From Acidobacteriaceae bacterium (GTDB lineage Bacteria; Acidobacteriota; Terriglobia; Terriglobales; Acidobacteriaceae), in contig JASHOQ010000102.1 of the NCBI GenBank assembly GCA_030041045.1, positions 45,753 through 109,752 on the forward strand: 64,000 bases of DNA, written 5' to 3'. Under the pieces are notes generated by a model, which saw nothing but the letters and a program-made list of their open reading frames with translations, did not search any database and was not told the origin of the DNA. Each line of letters opens with the position of its first letter. The stretch's first letter is position 1. Of this stretch, positions 19,701 through 26,464 are shown piece after piece. Made by a program: the position numbers and the translations under genes.

Positions 19701-20680
19701 TGCGCCGCCGCCGTGAGCAGGGGCGCGTACCCGGTCAGGTTGCCGGGAACGTACTCCTGCTCGTAATTGCCGAAGAAGAAGAGCCGATCCTTCCAGATGG
19801 GCCCGCCCAGGCTGCCGCCAAAGTCGCTCACGTGAAACTTGGGTTTGGGAATTCCCTGGGCGTTGTTCAGGTACGTGTTGGCGTCAAAGGCGCTGTTTTG
19901 CGTTTGCCAGAAAGCGTTCCCGTGATACCGGTTCGTGCCCTTCTTCACATCGAAGCGCAGGGTCACGGCGCCCTCCGCGCCCGCGTCCGCGGTCAGATCG
20001 TTGGTCGAAACCGTCACCTCATCGATGGCGCCGATGCGCAGCGGCGCGGCATCGAAGAAGCCCGTTGTCGAAGTGCGGTATCTCTGGAAGTTATCGTTCA
20101 TCCCGTCGACGGTAATGTTCAGCGATGCGTTGGGCATGGCGTCGAAGGTCTCAAACCGCTGGTCGCCGCCGCTCTGCGCTCCAGCAACCAGTTGCGCAAA
20201 AGGCAGCGCGTCGCGCCCGTTCAGCGGCAGGTCCTGCACTGCGTCCGGATTGATCGTCGTCGCCAGCGTGTTAGTCGTCGTCTCCAGCGTCTCGCCCTGT
20301 CCTGAAACCTCCACCGTCTGCGTCGATTTGCCCACGCTCATGCGCACGTTCAGGTCGAGCGTGCGCCCGGTCACCACGGTCACGTCGTTGTACACCGCGT
20401 CGGCGAATCCTTTCGCGCCCGCCTTAAGCACGTATTGGCCCGGCATCAGGTTGGGAAACGCGTACGACCCTTCGGCGTTGGCCGTCGCCGTCCGGCTGAA
20501 GCCCGTCGAAGGCTGGCTGATGGTCAGGCTCGTTCCCGGCACCACCGCGCCCGTGGGATCAAACACCGTTCCCGTCAACCCGCCCGCGCCTGTCGCCTGG
20601 CCCCTCGCCATGCGCCCCGCCGACATTCCCAACACCAGCCCCAACAGCGTGGATAGGACGACCCAGCTCCTGCGTGTCAT
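16742..20680 (-). CDS. TonB-dependent receptor, Oar-like (candidate hydroxyproline-peptide receptor)
   Basis: A 1312-residue protein. ATG 20680 follows ATTGGAGGTCAG, a strong ribosome site. It has a signal peptide to about residue 30, a CarboxypepD_reg domain (GGLTGTVFDPTGAVVPGTSL), plug (DAVQDLPLNGRDALPFAQLV) and a large barrel ending in FRAQLQF. It lies between the GntR regulator and the S9 peptidase, all on the minus strand, and has an ATTGT-NN-ACAAT palindrome 129 bp upstream identical in half-sites to one in front of the hydroxyproline operon. From that context I infer uptake of hydroxyproline-containing peptides or glycopeptides. The sequence itself shows only the family. Confidence 0.92.
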   Translation of the reverse strand: MTRRSWVVLSTLLGLVLGMSAGRMARGQATGAGGLTGTVFDPTGAVVPGTSLTISQPSTGFSRTATANAEGSYAFPNLMPGQYVLKAGAKGFADAVYNDVTVVTGRTLDLNVRMSVGKSTQTVEVSGQGETLETTTNTLATTINPDAVQDLPLNGRDALPFAQLVAGAQSGGDQRFETFDAMPNASLNITVDGMNDNFQRYRTSTTGFFDAAPLRIGAIDEVTVSTNDLTADAGAEGAVTLRFDVKKGTNRYHGNAFWQTQNSAFDANTYLNNAQGIPKPKFHVSDFGGSLGGPIWKDRLFFFGNYEQEYVPGNLTGYAPLLTAAAQAGEISYTVTNSSTGAQSTSTANVLQVAAANGYPSTVNPIVASEFQLINQAATKATVIPTQNLPYQNELVWTYPYNTDQIFPTLRLDYQITHSIEWHAVYDLYWRTYPGEQVYPGDPNTNSSFQSSYSTLSTGLEWSITPSLVNQLNAGVLNTQEEFNIGHSFNPFASENNLIIAAPNFVNSIFGYSSNGGNALTPWIPNYMLPEPRNNPVRDVSDLLTWSKGKHTFTFGGDFRTSTDFDTGVDDPPAYNLGLSTYDPALNMFNDTNYPGMNFAESNNEDPQNAEDLYATLTGRVNYISGYNYVNAATHQYEVLGVFKQPEAQKVGGFYFQDAWRITPHLALNYGFRWQFSGAIHNTNDTYTNPTFASLLGPSGALFQPGTLNGVANPQISLRPAPYGPDLEQPSPNVGFAWNPNLGRDSFLGKLAGGSNLVIRGGAAVTHYDEGWTTFEQATEYTDPGDTQAVSLDPNPPASTQPAGYFSAGSLILGQSTPALAASPTSFSFPVPESGFTFLDQAFATVDPNLRSPYIENWYIGLQRQVPGNTVVEVNYVGNHSIHMWMNYDLNEVNIFGNGFLNEFQTAQSNLSSYEQANPNCQQSTSAPCNFEGATGSLPLMEQAFGTGGSAFTNPTNVSLVSTGQAGALANVVLSNSAYFCSLVGNGNGAFTPCVNNGYTSATSYPINIFQANPYATGEPIMLLSDPGSESYNGLQAQVKHQAGHGLMLMANYAWSHAFTNRYIGDYYTADEAINNFTTLRDRRLSRAPSPYDQRHAFRTYAIYNLPFHVGNRLAKEGVEGWTISPIFQWQAGRNFKLLGGTNTYNYYDNWANQPDVSDSGVVRDGVTVKQLQNAVGYYKGPSSSEPMLLMNPNVFNGTSAPVSGTVGPESTAGELGQFIYLHGPQLVSTDFAVTKVFPIFEHLNLEMQAEMLNLFNHPEWAIIDGYSGNTNNPAQYVTVTNSPAAPGTQTNPEGLNSNGARDIQFRAQLQF

Positions 20681-20808
20681 CTGACCTCCAATAGCGCTCA
20701 ACCGCACTTGCCTGTTGTTGTCGAATGTTCCTGGAATCCAGCTTCGAAGCCCCGGCATCGGGAAGCAGGGCTCCGCTTGCAAACGAAGTGCACAAAAGCT
20801 TGTGAACG

Positions 20809-20820
20809 ATTGTGTACAAT
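20809..20820. promoter_or_regulatory. Candidate GntR operator ATTGTGTACAAT (receptor side)
   Basis: A palindrome ATTGT-NN-ACAAT in the 225-bp gap between the end of the GntR gene and the start of the receptor. The same half-sites occur at 21755-21766. TTGT-NN-ACAA palindromes are typical of FadR-subfamily GntR proteins. A second small inverted repeat, CACAA-AAGC-TTGTG, lies beside it at 20791-20804. Confidence 0.6.
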
Positions 20821-20905
20821 ACCGGATGCGAACGTCAAGAAAATTCTTTTCCTCGCCCGCCGTTTCCTGTGGGTTTCTCCTGCGAGGTTTGCGCCCGCGC
20901 CCGCT

Positions 20906-21643
20906 TTACCAGCTTCCCCGTTCGCCGAAGATGTCGATCACGTGCGCCAGCCGGTTGCAGCCGTTTTCCCAGTTGGCTTGCAATCCCCGCTCCACCCGCA
21001 CCGCGTCGCCCGCCACAATGGCCGCGATGATCTCGTCGTGCTCGGCCACGGACAAGTGCAGGTCGTTGATGATGGAACTGGCATAAAGCCGCCAGTAGCG
21101 CTCCGCCTGCGGTTCGATGGATTTGTGCAGCGCCAGCAGCCGCGGCCCCGCGCCCGACTCGATGATGGAGCGGTGAAAGTTGCGGTCCAGATCGAAGATA
21201 CCCGCCGCCCGCGAATCCTTGGCCGTAAGGATCTCCCGCAGCTGGTTGTTGAAGCCTTTGAGCCGTCCGGCCAGCTCCACCCGGCTGGCCTTGGGCAGCG
21301 CCGCCGTGCGCCGGCCGGCCAGCCCCTCCACGTGGCCGATGATGGAGTACAGTTCGCCCGCATCCTCTTTGGTCAGCGGGGCCACGATCATCCTCGATTT
21401 GCGCGCATTCTTGTGCTCGATCACGTAGCCCTCGCGCTGCAGCCAGTGCAGGGCGCTGCGCACCGGCGTCCGGCTCATGGAAAGGTGCCGCGCCAAGTCG
21501 GCCTCCACGATCCACGAGCCCGGCGAGAGCCGTCCGTGCACGATCAGTTCCCGGATTTCGAAAAACGCCTTGCGCAGGCTGTTGCCCTCGTGATCCCCCC
21601 GCGCGCGAGGGGCATGTTTGCTGCTGGTTGCGCGAACTGGCAT
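20906..21643 (-). CDS. GntR family transcriptional regulator, FadR subfamily (FCD domain)
   Basis: A 245-residue protein. ATG 21643 has AGGGAG 9-10 bp upstream; the frame stays open much further upstream, but only over the coding region of the divergent gene. The N-terminal winged helix-turn-helix is clear (AFFEIRELIVHGRLSPGSWI, then LARHLSMSRTPVRSAL). The C-terminal FCD domain carries the expected Asp and three His of the metal/ligand pocket (DLDRNFHRSI; HLSVAEHDEII). Such regulators usually repress until they bind a small carboxylic or amino acid. It is divergent from the hydroxyproline operon and upstream of the receptor-peptidase pair, with matching palindromes at both places, so hydroxyproline or a catabolite is the likely effector. 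Confidence 0.9.
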   Translation of the reverse strand: MPVRATSSKHAPRARGDHEGNSLRKAFFEIRELIVHGRLSPGSWIVEADLARHLSMSRTPVRSALHWLQREGYVIEHKNARKSRMIVAPLTKEDAGELYSIIGHVEGLAGRRTAALPKASRVELAGRLKGFNNQLREILTAKDSRAAGIFDLDRNFHRSIIESGAGPRLLALHKSIEPQAERYWRLYASSIINDLHLSVAEHDEIIAAIVAGDAVRVERGLQANWENGCNRLAHVIDIFGERGSW

Positions 21644-21725
21644 GTGCCACGGCTCCCTGAAAAAGACATTTTCCCGGCAGTAGGCAGCCGCCGGTTTCCT
21701 GTCCCCATTTTGTATCGCATTTTTC

Positions 21726-21753
21726 ATTTTAAGGGATAAAAAGGAGTATCCAA
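21726..21753 (-). promoter_or_regulatory. Possible promoter of the GntR gene
   Basis: Read on the minus strand: TTGGAT (21748-21753), a 16-bp spacer and TAAAAT (21726-21731). The palindrome at 21755-21766 lies immediately upstream of this -35, where it could influence expression in both directions. The prediction rests on visual match to a sigma-70 type consensus. Confidence 0.35.
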
Positions 21754-21754
21754 G

Positions 21755-21766
21755 ATTGTAGACAAT
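21755..21766. promoter_or_regulatory. Candidate GntR operator ATTGTAGACAAT (catabolic operon side)
   Basis: An exact ATTGT-NN-ACAAT palindrome 18 bp before the epimerase start and between the divergent genes. It has the same half-sites as 20809-20820, and both are followed or preceded by CGGTAT/ATACCG. I infer repression or autoregulation by the adjacent GntR protein. Confidence 0.65.
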
Positions 21767-21768
21767 CG

Positions 21769-21782
21769 GTATAGTTCTATAC
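21769..21782 (+). promoter_or_regulatory. Palindrome GTATAG-TT-CTATAC just before the epimerase start
   Basis: A 14-bp palindrome ending 2 bp before the ATG. It contains TATAGT, a fair -10 box. If it is the -10, transcription would begin at or next to the ATG and the mRNA would be leaderless, in line with the absence of a ribosome binding site here. Alternatively it is a second operator. Confidence 0.4.
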
Positions 21783-21784
21783 GT

Positions 21785-22732
21785 ATGCCCTCCATCCGGG
21801 TCATCGATTCTCACACCGCGGGCGAACCAACCCGAGTTGTCGTCTCCGGAGGGCCCAGGCTGGGAGGCGGCACGCTCGCCCAGCGATTGCAGCGGTTTGC
21901 CGCCGAGCACGACCACTTCCGCTCCGCCGTCGTCAATGAGCCGCGCGGGTCCGACGTGATGGTGGGTGCGCTCCTGCTCAAGCCGTCGGACGCGCGCTGC
22001 GCAGCCGGCGTCATCTTCTTCAACAACGTCGGCTATCTGGGCATGTGCGGCCACGGCGCCATCGGCGTGATGGCCACGCTCGCCCATCTCGGCCGCGTTG
22101 AGCCCGGCGAGCACCTCATCGAAACCCCGGTGGGCGTGGTGCGCGCCACGCTGCACGGCGGCGGCAAAGTCACAGTCGAAAACGTCGTCAGCTTCCGCTT
22201 GAGAAAAGGCGTGGTCGTCGACGTCCCCGGCTTCGGCCCCGTCACCGGCGAAATCGCCTGGGGCGGCAATTGGTTTTTCCTGGTCGAGCAGGCGCCCTTC
22301 GATCTCGCGCTTCCCCACCGCGACGCCCTCACCGATTACGCCTGGGCCATTCGCGGCGCGCTGCGCGCCCAGGGCATGACCGGCCCCGAGGGCCAGGAGA
22401 TCGATCATATCGAGCTCTTCGCGCCCGCCGCTTCCTCCGGCACAGGAGGCCGCAACTTCGTCCTTTGCCCCGGCAAGGCCTATGACCGCTCCCCCTGCGG
22501 CACCGGCACCAGCGCCAAGCTCGCCTGCCTCGCCGCTGACGGCAAACTCGCGCCCGGCGAAACCTGGCGCCAGCAGGGCATTCTCGGCACTTCGTTTGAG
22601 GCCTCGTACCGCCTGCGCAACGGCTCGCCTCGCGAAGTGATTCCCTCCATCACCGGCTCCGCTTTCATCACTTCCGAAAGCCGTCTCATCCTGCAGCCCG
22701 GTGATCCCTTTCCCGCAGGCATTCCTTCATGA
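21785..22732 (+). CDS. 4-hydroxyproline 2-epimerase (proline racemase family)
   Basis: A 315-residue enzyme with the family N-terminus MPSIRVIDSHTAGEPTRVVV. Both catalytic Cys are present: Cys88 in GYLGMCGHG and Cys238 in DRSPCGTGTSA. Two Cys mark racemases/epimerases and separate them from Cys/Thr trans-3-hydroxyproline dehydratases. The expected reaction is trans-4-hydroxy-L-proline to cis-4-hydroxy-D-proline. It is the first gene of an operon whose later genes encode the next two steps, which supports hydroxyproline rather than proline as substrate. The ATG is fixed by family alignment, yet no Shine-Dalgarno is seen before it. The stop overlaps the next start as ATGA. Confidence 0.9.
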   Translation: MPSIRVIDSHTAGEPTRVVVSGGPRLGGGTLAQRLQRFAAEHDHFRSAVVNEPRGSDVMVGALLLKPSDARCAAGVIFFNNVGYLGMCGHGAIGVMATLAHLGRVEPGEHLIETPVGVVRATLHGGGKVTVENVVSFRLRKGVVVDVPGFGPVTGEIAWGGNWFFLVEQAPFDLALPHRDALTDYAWAIRGALRAQGMTGPEGQEIDHIELFAPAASSGTGGRNFVLCPGKAYDRSPCGTGTSAKLACLAADGKLAPGETWRQQGILGTSFEASYRLRNGSPREVIPSITGSAFITSESRLILQPGDPFPAGIPS

Positions 22733-23895
22733 GCTCTACCGCCGACGTCATCATTCTCGGCGCCGGCATCGTGGGTGCGGCCTGCGCCCGCGCGTGCGCT
22801 TCCCGCGGCTTGAAAACCCTCGTCGTCGACTCCGGCTTCGTCGGCGGCGGTGCTACTGCCGCCGGCATGGGCCACATTGTTGCCATGGACGACTCGCCCG
22901 CGCAGCTCACGCTCACGCGTTACTCGCAGCAGCTCTGGCACGCGCTCGCCCCCGGACTTCCGCCGGAAGTCGAATTCGAGCAATGCGGCACCCTTTGGGT
23001 CGCGGCCGATGCCGAGGAAATGGAAGAAGTGCGCCGCAAGTGCGCTCTTTATGAGTCGTCCGGCATCCCCGCGGAAATTCTCGACGCGCACGCGCTCGCT
23101 CAGGCTGAGCCCCAGCTTGCGCGCCCGCTTGCGGGCGCTCTGCTCGTTCCTTCAGACGCGGTGCTCTACCCTCCCTCGGCCGCCGCCTTCCTCATGCGCA
23201 CCGCCATGGAAGCCGGTGCGCGCCTGCTCGCTCCCCAACAAGTCCTCTCCGCCGCAAACGGCCGCGTCCGTCTCGCTTCCGGTGAAGAGCTCCACGCCGC
23301 GCGCATCGTCAATGCCTGCGGAGCCGACTCCGTTGCCCTCCTGCCCGAGCTGCCCATCCGCAAGCGCAAGGGCCATCTCGTCATCACCGACCGCTATCCC
23401 GGATTCCTCCATCACCAGCTCGTCGAGCTCGGCTATCTGCGCAGCGCCCACGCGGTGGCTGCGGATTCGGTCGCCTTCAACGTGCAGCCGCGCAAGACCG
23501 GCCAAATTCTTATCGGCTCCTCGCGCGAATTTGGCGCCGAGGACGCTTCCATCCACCACTCTCTGCTCGCCGCCATGGTCGCGCGCGCGCAGCAGTATCT
23601 TCCCCGGCTCGCCGATCTCGACGCCATTCGCGTCTGGACCGGCTTCCGTGCCGCCACGCCGGACAAGCTTCCCCTCATCGGAACCTGGCCCAAAGACGAT
23701 TCCCTTTTTCTCGCCACCGGCCACGAAGGCCTGGGCATCACCACTTCGCTGGCCACGGCCAGGCTTCTCGTCGCCCTCCTGCTCAACGAAGAGCCGCCCA
23801 TCCCCGCCGAGCCTTATCTGCCCGCGCGCTTCCTTTCCCGCAGCGCCCAGGAGAACCGCATCTTCGCGCACGCGCCGGAGCAGTCCCATGCCTGA
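22729..23895 (+). CDS. D-hydroxyproline dehydrogenase, FAD (DAO-type) subunit
   Basis: A 388-residue flavoprotein of the glycine/D-amino-acid oxidase family. The FAD-binding dinucleotide fold is at the N-terminus (VIILGAGIVGAACARACASRG) and the family C-terminal motif is present (ATPDKLPLIG, then LFLATGHEGLGITTS). It matches the beta subunit of multi-subunit opine/D-hydroxyproline dehydrogenases. It should oxidise cis-4-hydroxy-D-proline to 1-pyrroline-4-hydroxy-2-carboxylate, passing electrons to the two Fe-S-bearing subunits encoded next. It overlaps the epimerase by 4 bp and the ferredoxin-like gene by 8 bp, so stoichiometric synthesis is likely. Confidence 0.88.
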   Translation: MSSTADVIILGAGIVGAACARACASRGLKTLVVDSGFVGGGATAAGMGHIVAMDDSPAQLTLTRYSQQLWHALAPGLPPEVEFEQCGTLWVAADAEEMEEVRRKCALYESSGIPAEILDAHALAQAEPQLARPLAGALLVPSDAVLYPPSAAAFLMRTAMEAGARLLAPQQVLSAANGRVRLASGEELHAARIVNACGADSVALLPELPIRKRKGHLVITDRYPGFLHHQLVELGYLRSAHAVAADSVAFNVQPRKTGQILIGSSREFGAEDASIHHSLLAAMVARAQQYLPRLADLDAIRVWTGFRAATPDKLPLIGTWPKDDSLFLATGHEGLGITTSLATARLLVALLLNEEPPIPAEPYLPARFLSRSAQENRIFAHAPEQSHA

Positions 23896-24181
23896 GTCGG
23901 TCCGCTCCCTCGCGCTCACCGTCAACGGCGTGCCCATCGCCGTGCAGCCCGGAACCACCGTGGCCGCCGCGGTGCTCATGGCCGGCGCGCCTACGCGCAT
24001 CTCTGTCACCGGCGAGCCGCGCGCCCCGCTCTGCGGCATGGGCATCTGCTTTGAGTGCCGCGTGACCATCGACGGCGTTCCTCACCAGCGCAGTTGCCAG
24101 ATTCTCTGCCGCTCCGGCATGCAGGTGCGCACCGCGCCCTCGGAACCGGCCGCGAATCCTGCCCGCGAGTTCGCCCCATGA
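23888..24181 (+). CDS. D-hydroxyproline dehydrogenase, small (2Fe-2S) subunit
   Basis: A 97-residue protein from ATG 23888, overlapping the previous gene by 8 bp. It is a 2Fe-2S ferredoxin-like domain with Cys49, Cys54, Cys57 and Cys70 (PLCGMGICFECRV and RSCQ), the spacing seen in small subunits of HcnABC/opine-oxidase type dehydrogenases. It probably carries electrons between the FAD subunits and an acceptor. The stop overlaps the next start as ATGA. Confidence 0.88.
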   Translation: MPESVRSLALTVNGVPIAVQPGTTVAAAVLMAGAPTRISVTGEPRAPLCGMGICFECRVTIDGVPHQRSCQILCRSGMQVRTAPSEPAANPAREFAP

Positions 24182-25551
24182 AGGAGAGCTTCGATCTCGT
24201 CGTGGCCGGCGCCGGCCCCGCGGGCATTGCTGCCGCCGTCACCGCGGCCGAAGCCGGCCTGCGCGTCGCTGTCGTCGACGACAATCCCGCGCCCGGTGGC
24301 CAGATCTGGCGCAGCGGCGCGCATCTTCCCCGCTCCGCGCAGCATTGGATCGCCCGTCTCCATCGCTCCTCCGCCGTTCCTCTCCTCGGCTGGCGCATCT
24401 TCGATTCGCCCGAGCCCAACCTGCTCTGCGCCGAGCCCTCGTCGTTTCCGCCGTCGTCGCCAAACGGTTCTTCCCTTCCACCCCATCGCCGCCACGCCGA
24501 GCTTCGCTTCAAAAAGCTGATCCTGGCCACCGGCGCGCGCGAGCGCTTCCTTCCCTTCCCGGGCTGGACGCTGCCCAACGTGATGGGCGCCGGCGCGCTC
24601 GATGCTTTGGTGCGCGGCGGCCTGCCCATCGCAGGCAAGCGCGTGGTCGTCGCCGGAACCGGTCCGCTGCTGCTCGCCGTTGCCGCCCATCTCGCGCGCC
24701 GCGGCGCAAAAATCGTCACCGTCTGCGAGCAGGCCTCGTTTGCGCAGCTCGCCCGCTTCGCCGCGCATCTTGCCCTCGAGCCCGCGAAACTCGCCCAGGG
24801 CGCCGGCTTCGCGCTCGCCTTGCGCTCCGCGCGCCTGCGCACCGGCTGCTGGCCCATTGCCGCGCACGGTACCGATCGCCTGCGCGCCGTCACCCTGCGC
24901 CAGGGCCACAATTTCTGGGACGTCGATTGCGATTATCTCGCCTGCGGCTTCCATCTCGTCCCCAACATCGAGCTGCCCGCGCTGCTCGCCTGCCGCATCG
25001 CCGGCGGATTCGTCTCCACAAACGGCCTGCTCGAGACTTCGGTTCCCGGCATCTACTGCGCCGGCGAGCCCACCGGCATCGGCGGCGTCGAGCTCGCTCT
25101 GCTTGAAGGCGAGATCGCCGCGCTCGCCGCATCCGCCCAGACGGCCAGGGCGCAGAAGGTTGCGCGCCGTCGCCGTCGCAAGCTCGCCTTTGTACGCGCC
25201 CTCGAGCGCGCCTGCACGCTCGATCCCCAACTGCGAACTCTTCCCGCGGAAGACACCTTCATCTGCCGCTGCGAAGATGTCCCCTACGCCGCCCTCTGCT
25301 CCCGCTCCAGCTGGCGCGAGGCCAAGCTGCACACCCGCTGCGGCATGGGTCCCTGTCAGGGCCGCATCTGCGGCACAGCCACAGAATTTCTCTTCGGATG
25401 GAATGCCGACTCCGTCCGCCCTCCCGTCTTTCCCGCTCTGGTTGCAAATCTCGCCGTGTCTCCAGCCCGGACTCATGATTTCAACGGCGCATCCGCGGCA
25501 TCGCGTGCGGGTGTCGCCGCGCCCACGCACGCCTTCAAGGAGACTCGATGA
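24178..25551 (+). CDS. D-hydroxyproline dehydrogenase, large subunit (FAD/NAD oxidoreductase with BFD-type 2Fe-2S domain)
   Basis: A 457-residue protein from ATG 24178. It has an N-terminal Rossmann motif (DLVVAGAGPAGIAAAVTAAEAG), a second dinucleotide fold (KRVVVAGTGPLLLAVAAHLA) and a C-terminal BFD-like cluster-binding domain (ICRCEDVPYAAL and CGMGPCQGRICG, about residues 362-398). This is the HcnB/OoxA-type subunit architecture. Together with the two preceding genes it makes the three-subunit dehydrogenase known for D-hydroxyproline in Pseudomonas-type pathways. It overlaps its neighbours by 4 bp on both sides. Cyanide- or opine-type substrates are the alternatives; the gene order argues for hydroxyproline. 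Confidence 0.87.
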   Translation: MKESFDLVVAGAGPAGIAAAVTAAEAGLRVAVVDDNPAPGGQIWRSGAHLPRSAQHWIARLHRSSAVPLLGWRIFDSPEPNLLCAEPSSFPPSSPNGSSLPPHRRHAELRFKKLILATGARERFLPFPGWTLPNVMGAGALDALVRGGLPIAGKRVVVAGTGPLLLAVAAHLARRGAKIVTVCEQASFAQLARFAAHLALEPAKLAQGAGFALALRSARLRTGCWPIAAHGTDRLRAVTLRQGHNFWDVDCDYLACGFHLVPNIELPALLACRIAGGFVSTNGLLETSVPGIYCAGEPTGIGGVELALLEGEIAALAASAQTARAQKVARRRRRKLAFVRALERACTLDPQLRTLPAEDTFICRCEDVPYAALCSRSSWREAKLHTRCGMGPCQGRICGTATEFLFGWNADSVRPPVFPALVANLAVSPARTHDFNGASAASRAGVAAPTHAFKETR

Positions 25552-26459
25552 ACTGGTCCGGCGTCATGCCCGCCATCACCACTCCGTTCGACAAAAATCT
25601 ATCCGTCGATCACGCTTTCCTCGCGCGCCACGTCCAGTGGCTGCTCTTGAACGGCTGCACCGGCATCATCGCCCTCGGCTCGCTCGGTGAAGCGGCCACG
25701 CTCACCTTCGCGGAAAAAGAAGCCGTCCTGCGCACCGTGCGTGCCGCGGCCCATACCGCGCCCGCCGTCGCCGCCGTCTCCGCGCTTTCAACCGCTGAAG
25801 CCGTCTCGCTCGCCCAAGCCGCCGAGCAGGCCGGCTGCGCGGGCCTCATGGTCCTGCCGCCCTACGTCTATCGCGGCGACTGGCGCGAGATGAAGGCCCA
25901 CGTCGCCGCCATTTTCCGCGCCACGCCGCTGCCCTCGATGCTCTACAACAATCCCGTCTCCTACGGCACCGACTTTCTTCCCGATCAGATTGCTGAGCTT
26001 GCCGTCGAGCACGCCAACCTCGCCGCCGTCAAAGAATCGAGCACCGACGTTCGCCGCGTCACCGCCATCCGCGCGCTCCTGGGCGACCGCCTGCGCATCT
26101 TCGTTGGCGTCGATGACGCTATCGTCGAAGGCATCGCCGCCGGCGCCGTCGGCTGGGTCGCCGGCCTCGTCAACGCCTTCCCCCGCGAGTCCGTCGCCCT
26201 CTTTGAAGCCGCCGCATCCGGCCAAAACGACACCGCCGCCGCGCTCTACCGCTGGTTTCTCCCGCTTTTGCGCATGGATACCGTTCCCAAATTCATTCAA
26301 CTCATCAAACTGGTCCAGCAGGAGACCGGTACGGGCAGCGCGCGTGTGCGCCCGCCGCGTCTTGAAGTCACCGGCGCCGAGCTCGAAGACACGCGCGCCA
26401 AGCTCGCACACGCTTTGGGCGCACGCCCTTCACCGCGCAGCACCGCATTTCCCGCCTGA
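25548..26459 (+). CDS. 1-pyrroline-4-hydroxy-2-carboxylate deaminase (DapA/DHDPS family)
   Basis: A 303-residue class I aldolase-fold enzyme. The Schiff-base Lys162 is in LAAVKESSTDVRR and the catalytic Tyr133 in MLYNNPVSYG; the substrate loop ALGSLGEAATLT resembles GTTGE of DapA but is changed. In hydroxyproline operons this branch deaminates 1-pyrroline-4-hydroxy-2-carboxylate to alpha-ketoglutarate semialdehyde. It overlaps the preceding subunit as ATGA. The dehydrogenase that would oxidise the semialdehyde to alpha-ketoglutarate is not in this window. Confidence 0.85.
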   Translation: MNWSGVMPAITTPFDKNLSVDHAFLARHVQWLLLNGCTGIIALGSLGEAATLTFAEKEAVLRTVRAAAHTAPAVAAVSALSTAEAVSLAQAAEQAGCAGLMVLPPYVYRGDWREMKAHVAAIFRATPLPSMLYNNPVSYGTDFLPDQIAELAVEHANLAAVKESSTDVRRVTAIRALLGDRLRIFVGVDDAIVEGIAAGAVGWVAGLVNAFPRESVALFEAAASGQNDTAAALYRWFLPLLRMDTVPKFIQLIKLVQQETGTGSARVRPPRLEVTGAELEDTRAKLAHALGARPSPRSTAFPA

Positions 26460-26464
26460 GCCGG

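Noticed and set aside
20708..21739. Plus-strand open frame opposite the GntR gene
   Set aside because: The translation is Arg/Pro/His-rich with no motif, and the minus-strand frame encodes a clear helix-turn-helix and FCD domain.
21644..22408. Upstream extension of the GntR gene
   Set aside because: The frame stays open across the divergent epimerase gene, but the family N-terminus and a ribosome site fit the ATG at 21643; the rest is antisense to a real gene.
22729..25551. Hydrogen cyanide synthase or opine oxidase instead of D-hydroxyproline dehydrogenase
   Set aside because: The three subunits share architecture with HcnABC and OoxAB, but position between a two-Cys hydroxyproline epimerase and a DapA-type deaminase with ATGA overlaps fits hydroxyproline catabolism best.
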